Positions 17,496-26,989 of a stretch of DNA of 64,000 bases are shown here, piece after piece. Positions within the stretch are counted from its first letter, which is position 1. Each line of letters begins with the position of its first letter. The notes under the pieces are model-generated. The model saw only the letters and a list, made by a program, of their open reading frames with translations. It was not told where the DNA came from and searched no databases. This stretch comes from SAR92 clade bacterium H455 (GTDB lineage: Bacteria > Pseudomonadota > Gammaproteobacteria > Pseudomonadales > Porticoccaceae). The stretch covers positions 62,001-126,000 of the forward strand of contig CP103416.1 in the NCBI GenBank assembly GCA_024802545.1, given 5' to 3'. A program made the translations under genes and the position numbers.

Positions 17496-17836
17496 TGAGA
17501 AGACCTCTTAATAGAACACTTTATTTAGTGGACGCTGCTTAGAAAACAATGTTTATTGAGACGCCAACCAAACCATCCCAATAAACCGGCTGACTCAGCA
17601 GCCTGAGATCTGAAAAAACTCTCGCGCGGCTCTCGTAAGGCAAATTCAATTATATTGATCTCAGACAAGCTGTTATTTTTATTGATTATTCAACCAGCTT
17701 TTCATACCAAAACCGCTATCGTAAAAAGATCCGCGCGGTTATCCTTTTTTGCATTGAGACTTTTATACAGTGAATGGTAACATGACGCCAAATTCTTGCT
17801 TCTGGCAATAACCTTAATTAATTGTGGAGACCCACT
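17496..17836. promoter_or_regulatory. Divergent region between the DedA-reductase fusion and trxA
   Basis: This 341-bp gap is AT-rich and has no convincing ORF. On the trxA strand, TTGAGA (17755-17760) and TAACAT, 18 bp apart, could be a sigma-70 promoter ending about 53 bp before the trxA start. This is a weak match. No terminator or riboswitch was recognised. Confidence 0.3.
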
Positions 17837-18163
17837 ATGAGCGACGCTATAGTTCACACGACAGATTCTAGCTTTGAAAGCGACGTACTTCAGTCAGACA
17901 TTCCAGCACTGGTGGATTTTTGGGCGGCCTGGTGCGGTCCCTGCAAAATGATTGCCCCGCTGCTCGACGAACTCTCTACCGAATATGCCGGGCGGGTAAA
18001 AATCTGTAAAGTAGATGTGGACGCTAGCCCAGAGACAGCGGCAAAATTTAACGTTCGTGGTATCCCAACACTACTGGTATTTAAAAACGGCACTGTAGAA
18101 GCGACTAAAGTAGGCGCTCTATCCAAAGCCCAATTGGTTGAATTTGTCGACAGCATTTTGTAA
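17837..18163 (+). CDS. trxA: Thioredoxin 1
   Basis: A 108-residue cytoplasmic disulfide reductase. The active site WCGPC is at residues 32-36, with the buried Asp in LVDFWAAW, the cis-Pro in RGIPTLLVF and the usual KVDVD strand. Length equals typical TrxA. I chose the ATG at 17837 (MSDAIVHTT), which has GGAGA upstream, over an in-frame start at 17822. It is followed by a terminator-like hairpin and then rho, the same trxA-rho neighbourhood as in many gammaproteobacteria. Confidence 0.97.
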   Translation: MSDAIVHTTDSSFESDVLQSDIPALVDFWAAWCGPCKMIAPLLDELSTEYAGRVKICKVDVDASPETAAKFNVRGIPTLLVFKNGTVEATKVGALSKAQLVEFVDSIL

Positions 18164-18167
18164 TCCC

Positions 18168-18195
18168 TTTGCGGCCCTGGTTTCGGGGCCGCAAA
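18168..18195 (+). terminator. Hairpin after trxA
   Basis: TTTGCGGCCC at 18168-18177 pairs perfectly with GGGCCGCAAA at 18186-18195 around an 8-base loop. The tail (ATTTCC) is only weakly T-rich, so it may be a modest intrinsic terminator. It starts 5 bp after the trxA stop. Confidence 0.7.
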
Positions 18196-18466
18196 ATTTC
18201 CTTGCGCTTTGATTAATGCGCGCTATACTTCGACCTATTCAAGCAATGGTTACTCCACGCAGGCTCCCCCACTAACGACTTTCGGTGCTACTTAATAAGC
18301 CCAGCTATAGTCCTACTTAAACCAAAGACATAGCGTATCGCAACCGGCGAGCCAACCCAAAATTTAAAGTTGCTCGAATTTAACTGCAAAGTAACTCTAA
18401 AGTAACAAAACGGCTGCGAAGCCAATCCCTCTATCAAACCTATAGCAACCCTAAAATATCCCTCCT
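18196..18466 (+). promoter_or_regulatory. rho leader region
   Basis: About 270 bp between the trxA hairpin and the rho start have no supported ORF. From about 18290 the region is C-rich and G-poor on the sense strand (for example around 18340-18460), as expected of a Rho-loading, autoregulated rho leader. That reading is inference from base composition and from the known autogenous control of rho. Confidence 0.4.
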
Positions 18467-19726
18467 ATGAATTTATCCGAACTAAAACAAAAACCTATTG
18501 ACGAACTATTGAAGATGACAGCCGCTGCCGGCCTCGACAACTTAGCTCGATCAAGAAAACAAGACATCATCTTTGCCCTACTCAAGAAACACGCCAAAGG
18601 CGGCGATGATATTTATGGCGATGGCGTATTAGAAATACTCCCAGACGGCTTTGGTTTCCTGCGCTCAGCAGGCGCCTCATACCTCGCAGGCCCTGACGAC
18701 ATCTATGTATCACCCAGCCAGATAAGACGCTTTAACCTGCGCACTGGAGACGGCATCTCCGGCAAGATACGCCCACCGAAAGACGGTGAACGCTACTTCG
18801 CCATGCTCAAAGTTGACGAGATCAACCTCGACGCACCAGAAAATGCCCGCAACAAAATTCTTTTTGAAAACCTCACCCCACTGTTTCCAGATCAGCGCCT
18901 AGCACTAGAAGCTGGCAATGGTTCTTCGGAAGATTTGACCGGACGTATTATTGATCTGGTCTCTCCGATCGGTAAAGGACAGCGCGGCTTGATCGTGGCA
19001 CCGCCGAAAGCCGGTAAAACCATCATGATGCAGAATATTGCCCAGTCGATTATTCGCAACAATCCCGAATGTATCATTATCGTATTGCTGATCGATGAGC
19101 GTCCGGAAGAAGTAACTGAAATGCAGCGCACCGTGCGCGGCGAAGTTATCGCATCCACCTTTGATGAGCCACCTACACGCCATGTGCAAGTTGCCGAAAT
19201 GGTAATTGAGCGCGCCAAGCGTCTGGTAGAGCACAAAAAAGATGTAGTGATTCTGCTCGATTCGATCACTCGTTTAGCCCGCGCCTACAACACTGTAATC
19301 CCCTCCTCCGGTAAAGTACTCACCGGCGGTGTCGATGCCCATGCACTAGAAAAGCCCAAGCGCTTCTTCGGTGCCGCACGAAATATCGAACATGGCGGCA
19401 GTCTCAGCATTATTGCCACCGCACTGGTTGATACCGGCTCGAAAATGGACGAAGTGATCTACGAAGAATTTAAAGGCACCGGTAACATGGAGCTGATCCT
19501 CGATCGCAAGATCGCTGAAAAGCGCGTCTACCCTTCGATCAACATCCGTCGCTCCGGCACCCGCCGCGAAGACCTGTTGATGGACGAAGACGAGCTGCAA
19601 CGTGTATGGATTCTGCGCAAGCTACTCCACGATATGGAAGACGTTGCCGCAATCGAATTTATGATTGATAAGCTCAAAGGCTTTAAAAACAACGCCGAAT
19701 TCTTTGGTGCAATGCGCCGTAAATAG
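18467..19726 (+). CDS. rho: Transcription termination factor Rho
   Basis: A 419-residue hexameric RNA helicase, the same length as E. coli Rho. The N-terminal Rho-N part starts [15 protein letters not shown], followed by the RNA-binding cold-shock-like segment [20 protein letters not shown]. The ATPase core has Walker [11 protein letters not shown], the [13 protein letters not shown] block, Walker [18 protein letters not shown] and the R-loop/Q-loop region [15 protein letters not shown]. All key residues look intact. It is preceded by a long leader and followed by ubiD. Confidence 0.98.
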   Translation: MNLSELKQKPIDELLKMTAAAGLDNLARSRKQDIIFALLKKHAKGGDDIYGDGVLEILPDGFGFLRSAGASYLAGPDDIYVSPSQIRRFNLRTGDGISGKIRPPKDGERYFAMLKVDEINLDAPENARNKILFENLTPLFPDQRLALEAGNGSSEDLTGRIIDLVSPIGKGQRGLIVAPPKAGKTIMMQNIAQSIIRNNPECIIIVLLIDERPEEVTEMQRTVRGEVIASTFDEPPTRHVQVAEMVIERAKRLVEHKKDVVILLDSITRLARAYNTVIPSSGKVLTGGVDAHALEKPKRFFGAARNIEHGGSLSIIATALVDTGSKMDEVIYEEFKGTGNMELILDRKIAEKRVYPSINIRRSGTRREDLLMDEDELQRVWILRKLLHDMEDVAAIEFMIDKLKGFKNNAEFFGAMRRK

Positions 19727-19789
19727 TGCGCCAAAACAAGTGCAGCACGCGTATTATAAGCCTGTTGCACTGACCTAGGCCCAAGCACC

Positions 19790-21280
19790 ATGACATTTAA
19801 AAGCCCGTTGAAATATTCCGATCTGCGCGAATTTATGGCTTTCCTCGAAGAGCGAGGAGAGCTGGTTCGCATCAAGCACGAGGTCGACCCCAATCTAGAG
19901 ATGACTGAGATCAGCGACCGCACCCTGCGCGCCAAAGGTCCGGCACTCCTGTTCGAAAACCCCAAAGGCTACGACACCCCAGTTCTGTGCAACCTGTTTG
20001 GCACCCCAGATCGAGTCGCCATGGGCATGGGTCAAGAAAACGTCAGCGCACTCCGGGATGTGGGTACTCTGCTGGCCTTCCTCAAAGAACCGGAACCACC
20101 GAAAGGACTGCGGGACCTCTGGGAAAAGCGCCATGACTTTAAACAGGTATTAAATATGCCTGTAAAGCAGATCAAGAACCCACCCTGTCAGGAAGTGGTC
20201 ATTGAAGGGGACGACGTGGATCTCGACAAACTGCCAATCCAAACCTGCTGGCCCGGAGACAAAGCACCTCTAGTCACCTGGGCATTAGCTGTTACCCGCG
20301 GCCCGGAAAAAGAACGCCAAAATCTCGGCATCTACCGCATGCAGAAGATAGGCAAGAATAAATTAATTATGCGCTGGCTCGCCCACCGTGGTGGCGCCCT
20401 CGACTACCGTGAATTCCAAAAACGCTTTCCCGGCAAACCCTATCCAGTTGCCATCGCACTGGGCGCAGACCCCGCCACCACATTAGGCGCCGTCACCCCA
20501 GTACCGGACACACTATCGGAATACGCCTTCGCAGGCCTACTGCGCGGGGAGAAAACCCAGGTCGCCAAATGCCTGGGTAATGATCTGCAAGTACCGGCCA
20601 CAGCGGAGTTTATACTCGAAGGCTTTTTGCACCCCGGCGAAGAAGCCGAGGAAGGTCCCTTTGGCGATCACACCGGTTACTACAACGAAGTGGAAAGCTT
20701 CCCGGTCTTTACCATCGACCGCATCACCCACCGCAAAGATCCCATTTACCACAGTACCTACACTGGCCGTCCACCAGATGAACCAGCTGTACTTGGCGTC
20801 GCACTCAATGAGGTGTTTGTTCCCATACTGCAAAAGCAATTTCCAGAGATTGTCGACTTCTACCTGCCCCCAGAAGGCTGCTCCTATCGCATGGCCATCG
20901 TCAGCATGAAGAAGCAGTATCCGGGCCACGCCAAGCGTGTGATGATGGGCGTCTGGTCATTTCTGCGCCAGTTCATGTACACCAAGTTTGTCATCGTCAC
21001 CGACGATGACATAGACGTGCGCAACTGGGAAGACGTAGTCTGGGCCATGACCACCAGAATGGATCCCGTCCGCGACACGATGATGGTAGAGAACACTCCC
21101 ATCGACTACCTCGACTTCGCGTCTCCGGTCTCTGGATTAGGCTCAAAAATGGGTATGGACGCGACCAACAAAATGCACGGCGAAACCGACCGCGAGTGGG
21201 GCGAAACCATCGTTATGGATGACGCCGTCAAGCAGCGAGTTGATGAGATGTGGGATGAGTTGGGGATCAACATTAAATAA
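19790..21280 (+). CDS. ubiD: 4-hydroxy-3-polyprenylbenzoate decarboxylase
   Basis: A 496-residue prenylated-FMN-dependent decarboxylase of ubiquinone synthesis, one residue shorter than E. coli UbiD. Diagnostic segments are [15 protein letters not shown], the cofactor-site region [20 protein letters not shown], the E-R-E-type acidic site in [19 protein letters not shown], and [22 protein letters not shown]. It follows rho by 63 bp in the same direction, with no terminator seen between. The flavin prenyltransferase UbiX is not in the window. Confidence 0.97.
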   Translation: MTFKSPLKYSDLREFMAFLEERGELVRIKHEVDPNLEMTEISDRTLRAKGPALLFENPKGYDTPVLCNLFGTPDRVAMGMGQENVSALRDVGTLLAFLKEPEPPKGLRDLWEKRHDFKQVLNMPVKQIKNPPCQEVVIEGDDVDLDKLPIQTCWPGDKAPLVTWALAVTRGPEKERQNLGIYRMQKIGKNKLIMRWLAHRGGALDYREFQKRFPGKPYPVAIALGADPATTLGAVTPVPDTLSEYAFAGLLRGEKTQVAKCLGNDLQVPATAEFILEGFLHPGEEAEEGPFGDHTGYYNEVESFPVFTIDRITHRKDPIYHSTYTGRPPDEPAVLGVALNEVFVPILQKQFPEIVDFYLPPEGCSYRMAIVSMKKQYPGHAKRVMMGVWSFLRQFMYTKFVIVTDDDIDVRNWEDVVWAMTTRMDPVRDTMMVENTPIDYLDFASPVSGLGSKMGMDATNKMHGETDREWGETIVMDDAVKQRVDEMWDELGINIK

Positions 21281-21572
21281 ACTCACTGCAAGAACCTAAT
21301 GTATCGGTCGACCTGTCAGCCTTATCCATCACCGCAGCCTTCACTTAGGCCTGCTCAATGGAACCAGTGCAATAGCGTTTTTAGTTTCAGGGGCTTCCCT
21401 GGCAGCGGCTTTGGTGCTGTGGGGCGCAAGGCTTGCCCTTAGCGGCGCTGAAATCAGACTGATCGCCATCAGCTGAAGTTTAATTCATAGCAGAATCCTC
21501 CAAGAACCACTACACTCCCCGCCCTAAGCAATTGTCCCGCATTCCGCGGCTGCCCACCTCAGTAGGATCCCC
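21281..21572. other. Intergenic region after ubiD, no supported gene
   Basis: The 292 bp after ubiD include a short open stretch from ATG 21299 and, in another frame, a hydrophobic open stretch ending ARLALSGAEIRLIAIS, stopped by TGA near 21474. Neither has a ribosome site or a family I recognise. It may contain a decayed small gene, but I cannot show this. Confidence 0.3.
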
Positions 21573-21875
21573 ATGAAAAAAACCTTTAAGTTAGAACACC
21601 CGAAAATCAAACTGCCTAGAGTCGTTGATTCGGTCAAACACGATATCCGTAAATTCCTCAAGAAAGAGCGGGCCAATACCCTGCCCTCTGGCGCCAAGTA
21701 TTGGGCCTTTGATTGCAAATTCGGCGAGTCTGAAGAGACCGCTATGGAAGTGCATCTGTCGTCCCTGACAAAAAACGTCGACGAGTTTGTGACCAAGGGA
21801 ATTATGACGCTGTATGTGGAAATCAACGCCAAAGCCATTGGTGGCAATGAAAACCCTGTAGCAGAGGAGGACTAG
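21573..21875 (+). CDS. Small conserved protein, possibly DUF6172
   Basis: A 100-residue, Lys-rich cytoplasmic protein starting MKKTFKLEHPKIKLPRVVDSVKHDIRKFLKKER. The pattern (MKKTF, then VKHDIRKFLKKER, WAFDCKFG and a VxxLxxxVDE helix) resembles, from memory, the DUF6172 family of unknown function; I hold that assignment loosely. The start has only a weak AGGAT upstream. It ends 2 bp before the ATC start proposed for the next gene, and its own last codons contain that gene's ribosome site, implying coupling. Confidence 0.7.
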   Translation: MKKTFKLEHPKIKLPRVVDSVKHDIRKFLKKERANTLPSGAKYWAFDCKFGESEETAMEVHLSSLTKNVDEFVTKGIMTLYVEINAKAIGGNENPVAEED

Positions 21876-21877
21876 CT

Positions 21878-22339
21878 ATCAACAATAACGATATCTTGCG
21901 CCGTGTGCGTTACATCTTCGATTACAGTGATCCCGCTATGCTGGCTATGTTTAAGCTCGGTGGCCATGAGGGCAGCAAAGCTGAACTGGCAACCTGGCTG
22001 GCACGAGAAGGGGAGCCTGACTTTGTACTCTGTGAAGATATAAACCTGGCTAGATTCTTAAACGGCCTGATTATCAAGAACAGAGGTGCCACCGATAAAG
22101 GAACACCTGAGCCGGAGCCCTTCCTCAGCAATAACAGTGTACTGCGTAAACTCAAGATTGCCTTAAGTCTGCAGGCGGAAGATTTGCTTGAGATACTGAA
22201 GCTCAATGAGTTCACTATGAGCAAGCATGAGTTAAGCGCTCTTTTTCGTCGCCCCGACCATAAGAATTATAGAGAATGCCTAGATCAGGTATTACGCAAC
22301 TTTCTAGATGGTATGGAAAAGCGTTACCGAAAGAAGTAG
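21878..22339 (+). CDS. yehS: YehS-like protein, two DUF1456 domains, apparent ATC start
   Basis: The protein matches E. coli YehS along its length: NNDILRRVRYIFDYSD, then FLNGLIIKNRG, a second domain with LSNNSVLRKLKIALSL, and RRPDHKNYRECLDQVLRNFL. The function is unknown. The first ordinary start codon is TTG at 21896, but homology continues upstream through INNND to an ATC at 21878. That ATC sits 7 bases after a perfect AGGAGG (21865-21870), so ATC is the likely initiator and gives 153 residues against 156 in E. coli. The preceding small gene ends 2 bp before. Confidence 0.85.
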   Translation: MNNNDILRRVRYIFDYSDPAMLAMFKLGGHEGSKAELATWLAREGEPDFVLCEDINLARFLNGLIIKNRGATDKGTPEPEPFLSNNSVLRKLKIALSLQAEDLLEILKLNEFTMSKHELSALFRRPDHKNYRECLDQVLRNFLDGMEKRYRKK

Positions 22340-22403
22340 CGGGCACTAAAAGATCGCAGACCTTTAGCTGGCCACATAACCACCCTACTTATTGCTAATC
22401 TAC

Positions 22404-22688
22404 ATGACCATTAACATCAAAAACATTCCAGAATTAGAGGTCAGCTGTTCTACCTGCCAGGCCAACTGCTGCAGATTGGAGGTGATGATTATCACTGACA
22501 CCGGCGTACCAGCTGAACATATCTCAGTGGATCAGTGGGGCGCAGAAACTATGCTGCGCCTAGACGACGGCTGGTGCTCGGCGATAGATCGCGATACCTT
22601 TATGTGTTCGATCTATGCAAACCGCCCTTTGATATGCCGAGAATTTGAGATGGGCTCTTATGAGTGTCGTCAGGAAAGAGCTGCCTAG
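22404..22688 (+). CDS. YkgJ-type cysteine cluster protein
   Basis: A 94-residue protein with a metal-binding Cys pattern: CSTCQANCCRLEV near residue 16, a Cys in DGWCSAIDRDTFMCSIYANRPLICREFEMG, and a late Cys in YECRQE. The family is presumed to bind zinc or an iron-sulfur cluster, with no established role. I prefer the ATG at 22404 over a TTG at 22392; there is no strong ribosome site. It may be transcribed with the upstream small genes (64-bp gap). Confidence 0.85.
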   Translation: MTINIKNIPELEVSCSTCQANCCRLEVMIITDTGVPAEHISVDQWGAETMLRLDDGWCSAIDRDTFMCSIYANRPLICREFEMGSYECRQERAA

Positions 22689-22796
22689 GCCACCCAACGC
22701 TACTCGACGAGAGCTTGTGCAGAAAAAATTACTGGAAACTCTGGGGTAGTTTGGCAACGAAAACCTCACACAAAAAACACCCAAAAGGATATTTCG

Positions 22797-23480
22797 ATGA
22801 ACGTATTAATAGTCTTAACCTCTCATGATCAGCTGGGTGATACCGGCCATAAAACTGGTTTTTGGCTGGAGGAATTTGCCAGCCCCTATTACGCACTCTT
22901 AGACGCTGGCGCCCAATTGACTCTAGCCTCGCCTATGGGCGGGCAACCACCATTGGACCCCAAGAGTAGCGAAGCGGGATTTTTAACCGACGCCACACAT
23001 AGATTCGAACATGACACCACGGCAAAGACGGCTCTCGCCAACACGGTAAAACTATCAACAATACAAGCAGAGGATTTTGACGCGGTGTTTTATCCCGGCG
23101 GCCACGGGCCTCTTTGGGACCTGCACAATGACACTGACTCGATTGCCCTGATCGAAGCCTTTATTGCCGCAGGCAAGCCGGTAGCCACCGTATGCCACGC
23201 TCCTGCAGTGTTGCTCAAGGCCAAGGCGGCAAACGGTGACCCCTTAGTGATGGGCAAAAAGGTGACTGGCTTTAGTAACAGTGAAGAGGCTGCAGTTGAG
23301 CTAACTGATGTGGTGCCCTATTTGCTCGAGGATGAGCTTATGGCATCGGGCGGCTTATACCAGAAGATTGAAGATTGGCATCCGCTAGCGGTAGTTGATG
23401 GTTTAATTATCACTGGGCAAAATCCAGGTTCCTCAACTGCTGTGGCTGAGGCTTTGATTAAGACGATGAACCAACTCTAG
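22797..23480 (+). CDS. DJ-1/PfpI superfamily protein, Hsp31-like
   Basis: A 227-residue class I glutamine amidotransferase-like protein. The nucleophile-elbow Cys is C133 in ATVCHAPAVLL, with an acidic pair (GFWLEEFASPYY, residues 21-32) and AVFYPGGHGPLWDL. This form, with TGFWLEEFA near the start, is typical of the Hsp31/glyoxalase III-like branch, often acting on methylglyoxal adducts or as a stress chaperone. Activity cannot be decided here. GGATATTTCG precedes the ATG. A second DJ-1 family protein is encoded at 34888-35472. Confidence 0.88.
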   Translation: MNVLIVLTSHDQLGDTGHKTGFWLEEFASPYYALLDAGAQLTLASPMGGQPPLDPKSSEAGFLTDATHRFEHDTTAKTALANTVKLSTIQAEDFDAVFYPGGHGPLWDLHNDTDSIALIEAFIAAGKPVATVCHAPAVLLKAKAANGDPLVMGKKVTGFSNSEEAAVELTDVVPYLLEDELMASGGLYQKIEDWHPLAVVDGLIITGQNPGSSTAVAEALIKTMNQL

Positions 23481-23513
23481 ATACAGTTGATGGCTATTTG
23501 ATTAACCTGAGGA

Positions 23514-23531
23514 GCGCACTCTGCAGTGCGC
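23514..23531 (+). terminator. Hairpin after the Hsp31-like gene
   Basis: GCGCACT and AGTGCGC form a perfect 7-bp stem around CTGC, 34 bp after the stop. It lacks a T-run, since the next bases are the TTGAACGG repeats, so its role as an intrinsic terminator is uncertain. Confidence 0.4.
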
Positions 23532-23576
23532 TTGAACGGTTGAACGGTTGAACGGTTGAACGGTTGAACGGTTGAA
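23532..23576. repeat. Tandem 8-bp repeat (TTGAACGG)x5 plus partial TTGAA
   Basis: Five exact consecutive copies of TTGAACGG occupy 23532-23571, and a truncated TTGAA follows. The unit directly abuts the 3' side of the preceding hairpin. Perfect short repeats of this kind are prone to slippage. They lie in non-coding DNA between the Hsp31-like and GNAT genes. Confidence 0.95.
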
Positions 23577-23851
23577 AAACATCAATAATCTATGGCGCTA
23601 AAATTAGCCTTTTCCTCTCGCACCATTAATATTTTATAATTTTGATTTTATCTTTTTTTAAAAAAAGACAATTCCTGATTGCATTAAAGAATGTGGTAAA
23701 AAATTTCTAGATACACTTTTAGTCTTTTTTAAGACTGTATTTTTAATATTTTAAGTTTCTCTCTTCTTAATCGATTTTTAATTATTTCATGCCGGTATTT
23801 AGCCTACACTAAAGTGGAAAATATTTACCCTGAGACTATATTGACAAGCCT

Positions 23852-24355
23852 ATGACAGAATATCGACTCGCAAAAGCTACAGAGCTAGATCAGCTAAAAG
23901 CCTTTCTATTTCACCATGGCGCAAATCCTTGGAACCATTTGCCGGCCGCTGGAGTCGATGCGGAATTTGCGCTGATCGCCAAAGAAAAGGCTTCGGCATT
24001 GGTGGCTTACAGCGACGCCACAGTAGTAGGCTTAGGAATTTTTTATCATCCAAATTACCTTCCAAAAAACTTTCTGGAGTATAGCCAAGGAAGATCGGCG
24101 ATCTATATTGCTGAGGTGGTTGTGCATAGAGACTACAGCGGACAAGGCATAGGCACAAACTTGCTGAAGGATATCATTCAACGCTCACCTAGGTTGGGCG
24201 CGGAGATATTACTGGTTGATCGCCATGCAGAAAATGCTGGGTCAGCGGGAATGATGCTAAAAGCGGGTTTCAAAGAACTGGCGACTTTTGTCGATCTGGA
24301 TCGTCGAGACTTCGGAAATTTCAGCACAACGGTGCTGTCTTTTGAATTAATTTAA
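23852..24355 (+). CDS. GNAT family N-acetyltransferase
   Basis: A 167-residue protein with the GNAT fold. The acetyl-CoA motif A is visible as IAEVVVHRDYSGQGIGTNLLKDII (Q/R-x-x-G-x-G form) around residues 90-113, followed by ILLVDRHAENAGSAGMMLKAGFKEL, typical of motif B. The substrate is unknown. It is flanked by an AT-rich region upstream and a strong bidirectional terminator downstream, so it is probably a single-gene unit. Codon use is somewhat more AT-rich than in the housekeeping neighbours. Confidence 0.85.
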   Translation: MTEYRLAKATELDQLKAFLFHHGANPWNHLPAAGVDAEFALIAKEKASALVAYSDATVVGLGIFYHPNYLPKNFLEYSQGRSAIYIAEVVVHRDYSGQGIGTNLLKDIIQRSPRLGAEILLVDRHAENAGSAGMMLKAGFKELATFVDLDRRDFGNFSTTVLSFELI

Positions 24356-24387
24356 TTTCGTTAAATTAATTTTGTGAATTTTATAAA

Positions 24388-24422
24388 ATAAAAAAAGGGT
24401 GCCAATTGGCACCCTTTTTTGT
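24388..24422. terminator. Bidirectional intrinsic terminator
   Basis: GGGTGCC (24397-24403), AATT, GGCACCC (24408-24414) form a perfect stem. It is flanked by an A-run on the left and six T on the right, so it can end both the GNAT gene (rightwards) and the TonB-dependent receptor gene (leftwards). Confidence 0.93.
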
Positions 24423-24466
24423 CTTACTTTTTACTGCTTTTTTCTAGTTAACTCATACTGAGTTGC

Positions 24467-26989
24467 TTAGAAGTTGTAGCTGTACTTGGCGTACCAAAAT
24501 GCACCACTGAAGCCCATAGGAGCAAATTCACTGTACGTGTTACCAGCGCCTGCAGCACCGTTATGCTTCTTAGAACCAGCTTCGTCAAAGATATTGTTGC
24601 CGCCCAACATAACCGAAGAACTCTCGTTCAGGTCATAGGAAAGCTCAACATCTACTACGTGTTCGCCGTCATAAGACATACCTTGGTTTGGATCGTACCA
24701 ATCACCGAAGTAAGACACTCGAGCAAGAGCACGCCAGCCGTCCATCATGTGGTTAGCAGAAACGTTGTAACGAGTATCTGGTGACACTTCTTCAATCGAA
24801 CGCTCACGGTCATCATCGATGTATTCGCCGCGAGAAGTCACTTCAGTTTCAGTGTGGTTTAACGCAAGATTCCAAGCAGTGGTGCCGCCCATCCAATCAG
24901 TGCTAGTCGACACTACCAAGTCATAACCACTGGTCTTTGTCTCAAAGTCATTGGTGAAGAAACGGAATACAGCAATATCATCAGCGCCAGAAACGCCAGC
25001 TGCTGCCAGAGAAGCAATATCTGCTGCTGTCAGGGTGAAGTCTTTAGATAGAGTCAGACGATCAGTTACTTCAATGTTGAAGTAATCAAACGTGATATCA
25101 ATCTCGCCAACACTACCAAAGAAGCCGACGGTGAAGTTCTCGGACTCTTCTGGCTGCAACGCTGTAGCACCGGCGAATGCGGCAACAGGGTTGCTCGCTG
25201 GAATAACACCTTTGTTTACCAGAACACCGTTATCAATCAGTGTTGAGATATTAGATGCATTCAGCTGACCTGAAGTAGGCGCTTTAAAGCCTGTGCTCAA
25301 TGTAGCACGAAGACCGAAGTTGTCATCCAACTTATAGTTAGCACCCAACTTGTAGTTGGTCGTGCTACCAAAGCCATCAAAGTCTTCGAAGCGAACTGCA
25401 GCGGCTAACAGAAGATCTTCACTTGCATCCCATTCTGCATCTATGTAGACAGCATCGTTTGAACGATCGAAGTCACCAGAGATATCAGGAGAAAAGCCTG
25501 GGAAACCGTTAGTTGAAGTACTGAAACCCTGAACACCTAAACCACCGTCGATGTAAGACTCTTCTTGACCAGCGCCAATAGTGAATTCTTCAGTACGGTG
25601 CTCAGCACCAAATGCAACATTAACTGTTTCACTTAAAGCATAAGTAAAGTCAGCATTGAAGTTTACGTCAGTTTGACGGTATAGACCTGGATCAAAGTTG
25701 CGCGGAGTGTTTTCACCAAGGCTGGCATTAACAGTGTTGTTAATATAGAAGTCGCCTTCGTTCTCACCGCGATAAGCACTGACATCCCAGGTTAAACCAT
25801 TTTCCAACTCACCTCTCAAACCCATCATAAAGGTGGTGTCTGTTACGGTGCCACCAAAACGTGGCGTAAAGCCGCCAGGAATGGTTTCATTGAAGTTAAA
25901 GCAGTTATCATCGGCTTTCAGACCAGCGATTGCACCGGCGAGAGCAGCACTTGTCGGGTCATCAGAAGGAACTTCATAGGCACTACAGTCAGCACCATTT
26001 GATGAGCCTACCAACAGCTGATTGAAATCATCATCATCATTATCTGGTGTACCGTTGTCGTTTGTGCTGGCATACACACCACCGCGATTTGTCGGGTTAC
26101 GGAAGTAGAATCCACCGTCGACATCTTTGTTGGCGTAGTTAGCATAACCATACAGCTCAACACTGTCAGTCAGCTGAGTACCGAAGTTGACGAACAATTT
26201 AAGATCGTTATCAACAAAAGGACGGCCCCATTTCTGAGCCGGATCAGCAACTGGGAAGCCTGCAGCGATTAGGCCAGCAGCATCGTTGCGCTGGACTGAA
26301 CGAACAGTTTCATCAGATGAACCGTATTCCATGGTTACGTTAGCAAAACCATTGGCACCAAGTTCCATACCCATGTTACCCGCGAAGTAAGCCATGTCGC
26401 CATCGCCTTCAGCGTATTGACCCATACGGATCTGAGCTGAACCACCTTCACTTGCATCTTTCAGCTTGAAGTTGATTACGCCGGCAAGAGCATCAGAACC
26501 ATACTGAGCTGCTGCACCATCACGCAATACTTCAACGCTCTTTAGAGCCATACCAGGAATAGTAGAAACATCAGCACCGTGAGAACCGTCTGAGATACCA
26601 CCAGCAGACCAAACGATAACGCTGGCTCTGTGACGACGCTTGTTGTTTACCAGAATCAACGAGTGATCCGGAGCCATGCCGCGAAGCTGGAATGGACGCA
26701 CCAGAGTTGCTGCATCACTGATCGGCTGATCGTTAACTGAGAAAGAAGGTACAGAGTTACGTAGCAGGTTAGCTACGTCCATGTCACCTTGGTTAGTCAG
26801 TTCGGCGCTAGTGATAACGTCAACTGCTGCAACTGTGTCAGTAGCTGAACGGGCTTTGGCACGAGTACCTGTAGTTACGATTTCTTCAACCATAGCGCCT
26901 TCTGCGAAAGCGACTGTTGGCAGCACTGCGCTGCTAGCAATAATTGCCGCTGCTAATGAAGTTAATTTTAAAATGGATGTATTTTTCAT
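24467..26989 (-). CDS. TonB-dependent outer membrane receptor
   Basis: An 840-residue outer-membrane receptor. It has a signal peptide (LAAAIIASSAVLPTVAFA, cut near residue 29) and then a TonB box-like segment MVEEIVTTGTRAKARS. The plug (about 45-170) contains VDVITSAELTNQGDMDVANLL, PFQLRGMAPDHSLILVNNKRRH and SVEVLRDGAAAQYGSDALAGVINF. The C-terminal barrel has many FNFGAEHR-like strands and ends with Tyr-Asn-Phe. The plug with NKRRHRASV is frequent in uncharacterised marine TonB receptors, so the substrate cannot be named. GGGGGAG precedes the ATG. There is no adjacent transport or regulatory gene, so it appears to be a stand-alone unit. Confidence 0.93.
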   Translation of the reverse strand: MKNTSILKLTSLAAAIIASSAVLPTVAFAEGAMVEEIVTTGTRAKARSATDTVAAVDVITSAELTNQGDMDVANLLRNSVPSFSVNDQPISDAATLVRPFQLRGMAPDHSLILVNNKRRHRASVIVWSAGGISDGSHGADVSTIPGMALKSVEVLRDGAAAQYGSDALAGVINFKLKDASEGGSAQIRMGQYAEGDGDMAYFAGNMGMELGANGFANVTMEYGSSDETVRSVQRNDAAGLIAAGFPVADPAQKWGRPFVDNDLKLFVNFGTQLTDSVELYGYANYANKDVDGGFYFRNPTNRGGVYASTNDNGTPDNDDDDFNQLLVGSSNGADCSAYEVPSDDPTSAALAGAIAGLKADDNCFNFNETIPGGFTPRFGGTVTDTTFMMGLRGELENGLTWDVSAYRGENEGDFYINNTVNASLGENTPRNFDPGLYRQTDVNFNADFTYALSETVNVAFGAEHRTEEFTIGAGQEESYIDGGLGVQGFSTSTNGFPGFSPDISGDFDRSNDAVYIDAEWDASEDLLLAAAVRFEDFDGFGSTTNYKLGANYKLDDNFGLRATLSTGFKAPTSGQLNASNISTLIDNGVLVNKGVIPASNPVAAFAGATALQPEESENFTVGFFGSVGEIDITFDYFNIEVTDRLTLSKDFTLTAADIASLAAAGVSGADDIAVFRFFTNDFETKTSGYDLVVSTSTDWMGGTTAWNLALNHTETEVTSRGEYIDDDRERSIEEVSPDTRYNVSANHMMDGWRALARVSYFGDWYDPNQGMSYDGEHVVDVELSYDLNESSSVMLGGNNIFDEAGSKKHNGAAGAGNTYSEFAPMGFSGAFWYAKYSYNF

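Larger units (their letters stand above)
23481..23851. other. AT-rich intergenic region with hairpin and 8-bp microsatellite
   Basis: This 371-bp gap has no supported ORF. It holds a palindromic hairpin (23514-23531), a five-copy 8-bp tandem repeat (23532-23576), a very AT-rich stretch from about 23620 to 23780, and a small inverted repeat AGTCTT-TTTT-AAGACT at 23721-23736. The promoter of the GNAT gene presumably lies in the right part. Confidence 0.6.

Noticed and set aside
23532-23576. CRISPR array
   Set aside because: The repeat is 8 bp with no spacers, so it is a microsatellite.
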